Part shown: piece by piece, positions 63,114-64,000 of the stretch
Position numbering within the stretch: position 1 is the first letter of the stretch
Layout of the letters: every line of letters begins with the position of its first letter
DNA from: Synechococcus sp. PCC 7502
Lineage (GTDB): Bacteria; Cyanobacteriota; Cyanobacteriia; Pseudanabaenales; Pseudanabaenaceae
Length of the DNA stretch: 64,000 nucleotides
Assembly: GCF_000317085.1 (NCBI RefSeq)
Contig: NC_019702.1
Coordinates: forward strand, 2,634,394-2,698,393
Direction of reading: 5' to 3'
The notes under the pieces: generated by a model
Database searches by the model: none
What the model was told of the DNA's origin: nothing
Seen by the model: only the letters and a program-made list of their open reading frames with translations
Translations under genes and position numbers: made by a program

Positions 63114-64000
63114 TAACCCAAGTTGCTACCTAATAGCTGAGGGAAAGAAATCTGCTACAAAGGAAAAGATGCAAGTAGCAGCAAGAAAAATGAATGATGA
63201 AATTATAGCGATTTATTGCTTATGCGATGACATTCTAAGAGCAATGAATCATCGTGGTGATCGACAACAAGAAATGAGTGATGGCGAAGTAATGACCACC
63301 GCTATAGTTGCCACTATGTATTTTTGTAGAAATTACGAGAGGGCAAGAAAATATTTATCAGAACTACAATACATCCCCAAAATGCTTAGCCGAAGTCGCT
63401 TCAACCGCAGACTATATCGAGTTGAGCAAATGCTGTTGATATTGTTTGAAGCGTTGGGGCAAACATGGAAACAACTAAACACGGAATGGGTTTACAGCAT
63501 TGATAGTTTTCCCATACCTGTCTGTGCCAATATCCGCATTCCAAGGTCAAAAATCTATGATGGCAAACAAGAGTATCGAGGCTATCAAGCCAGCAAGAGA
63601 AGATACTTTTATGGTATTAAAATTCATCTGATGGTGACGGAGTCAGGAGAGCCTGTGGAATTTTTTCTAACTAATGGTTCATTTGCTGATGTTAAGGGCT
63701 TGAGAGTATTTCCATTTGATTTACCTGAAGGCTCTGTGGTCTATGCAGATAGAGCTTACAACGATTATGAGGTTGAGGATTTGTTGCTTGAAGCCGAAAA
63801 TATCCAGCTCTCAGCTATGCGAAAAAGCAGCTCAACTCGACCTCTTGCTGGTTATGTTCAGTTTCTTCAACACCATAAGCGCAAAGTTATTGAAACCACT
63901 GGCAGTTTAATATCCCAACTTTTACCTAAATCTATTCATGCTGTCACGGCTAAGGGATTTGAGCTTAAAGCTATGCTCTTTGTCCTTGCTCTTAGCGTTA
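63114..64000 (+). mobile_element. IS982-family element, cut by window end
   Basis: The left end ACCCAAGTTGCTACC lies at about 63116-63130. It begins within the second IS1 fragment. The transposase starts at 63190 and runs off the window. The right end is not visible. A related end is found at 60403. Confidence 0.8.
63190..64000 (+). CDS. IS982-family transposase (partial, no stop in window)
   Basis: The frame opens at ATG 63190 (MNDEIIAIYCLCDDILRAMN) and has no stop through base 64000, giving 270 codons. Motifs: EMSDGEVMTTAIVATMYF, MLSRSRFNRRLYRV, YSIDSFPIPVCANIR (first Asp), YGIKIHLMVTESGEPVEFFL, VVYADRAYNDYEVEDLLLE (second Asp) and KAMLFVLALSV near the edge. This is the IS982 DDE family. 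It appears intact so far. Confidence 0.9.
   Translation, partial: MNDEIIAIYCLCDDILRAMNHRGDRQQEMSDGEVMTTAIVATMYFCRNYERARKYLSELQYIPKMLSRSRFNRRLYRVEQMLLILFEALGQTWKQLNTEWVYSIDSFPIPVCANIRIPRSKIYDGKQEYRGYQASKRRYFYGIKIHLMVTESGEPVEFFLTNGSFADVKGLRVFPFDLPEGSVVYADRAYNDYEVEDLLLEAENIQLSAMRKSSSTRPLAGYVQFLQHHKRKVIETTGSLISQLLPKSIHAVTAKGFELKAMLFVLALSV

Overview
The window comes from a phycobilisome-bearing cyanobacterium. GCGATCGC (HIP1) octamers are frequent in genes on both strands. The gene set is cyanobacterial or plastid-type: a CpcS/CpeS bilin lyase, a BvdR-type biliverdin reductase, solanesyl diphosphate synthase, Ycf35, Ycf46, Ycf65/PSRP-3, a three-domain ribosomal protein S1 and a PixD-type BLUF photoreceptor. 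No rRNA or tRNA gene was recognised. No heterocyst or nitrogen-fixation cluster is present apart from an orphan DevA-type ATPase. The exact genus cannot be fixed from the sequence alone; a Pseudanabaena/Synechococcus-like lineage would fit.

Layout. 1-3.3 kb: an RHS-repeat tail and a P-type cation ATPase split by one in-frame TAG. 3.3-12.1 kb: housekeeping genes (GT2 glycosyltransferase, sds, cpcS, glgB, ilvB, ABC ATPase). 12.2-16.45 kb: an accessory island. A small lysis-like cassette (166-aa protein, GH24 lysozyme, 50-aa membrane protein) was interrupted by an IS200/IS605-type element, which was itself interrupted by an IS5-family element; an IS630 copy flanks the cassette. 16.5-29 kb: bvdR, pyrD, DUF29, DUF3598, a WecG-type glycosyltransferase, a ferredoxin/V4R/small-protein cluster, murI, an AMIN amidase, a TetR-EmrB/QacA efflux pair with a clear operator, and a dynamin-like GTPase. 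29.2-29.8 kb: an Uma2-family pseudogene carrying a 90-bp insertion. 30-60.4 kb: dense core genes (pfkA, rps1, pgi, pixD-like, sppA, LCP protein, ycf65, groESL with a CIRCE operator, queC-queE, family 4 uracil-DNA glycosylase, devA-like, ubiH-like, a dpp/opp permease, ycf35-ycf46, ureD-ureA, a GHL10 glycoside hydrolase). 60.4-64 kb: a mobile-element graveyard. An IS982 remnant, an IS1 split by a second IS630 copy, remnants of an N-type (Na+-type) ATPase (atpB and atpR pieces), a second IS1 fragment and an IS982 element running off the window.

How the genes fit together. cpcS and bvdR both serve phycobilin metabolism. murI, the amidase and the LCP protein serve the cell wall. glgB, pgi and pfkA serve glycogen and sugar metabolism. 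queE-queC make the queuosine precursor preQ0. groES-groEL is HrcA-regulated heat-shock chaperonin. The ferredoxin/V4R/small-protein group resembles part of the Synechocystis slr0144-slr0152 (Pap) photosystem II assembly operon.

The window has an unusual density of broken genes (nonsense codons, frameshifts, IS insertions), concentrated in the two IS-rich regions. I did not find a convincing wholly new system. The best leads are the slr0144-operon-like cluster, the nested IS structures with reconstructable histories, the three-frame IS630 transposase kept in two copies, the decayed lysozyme cassette and the N-ATPase relic.
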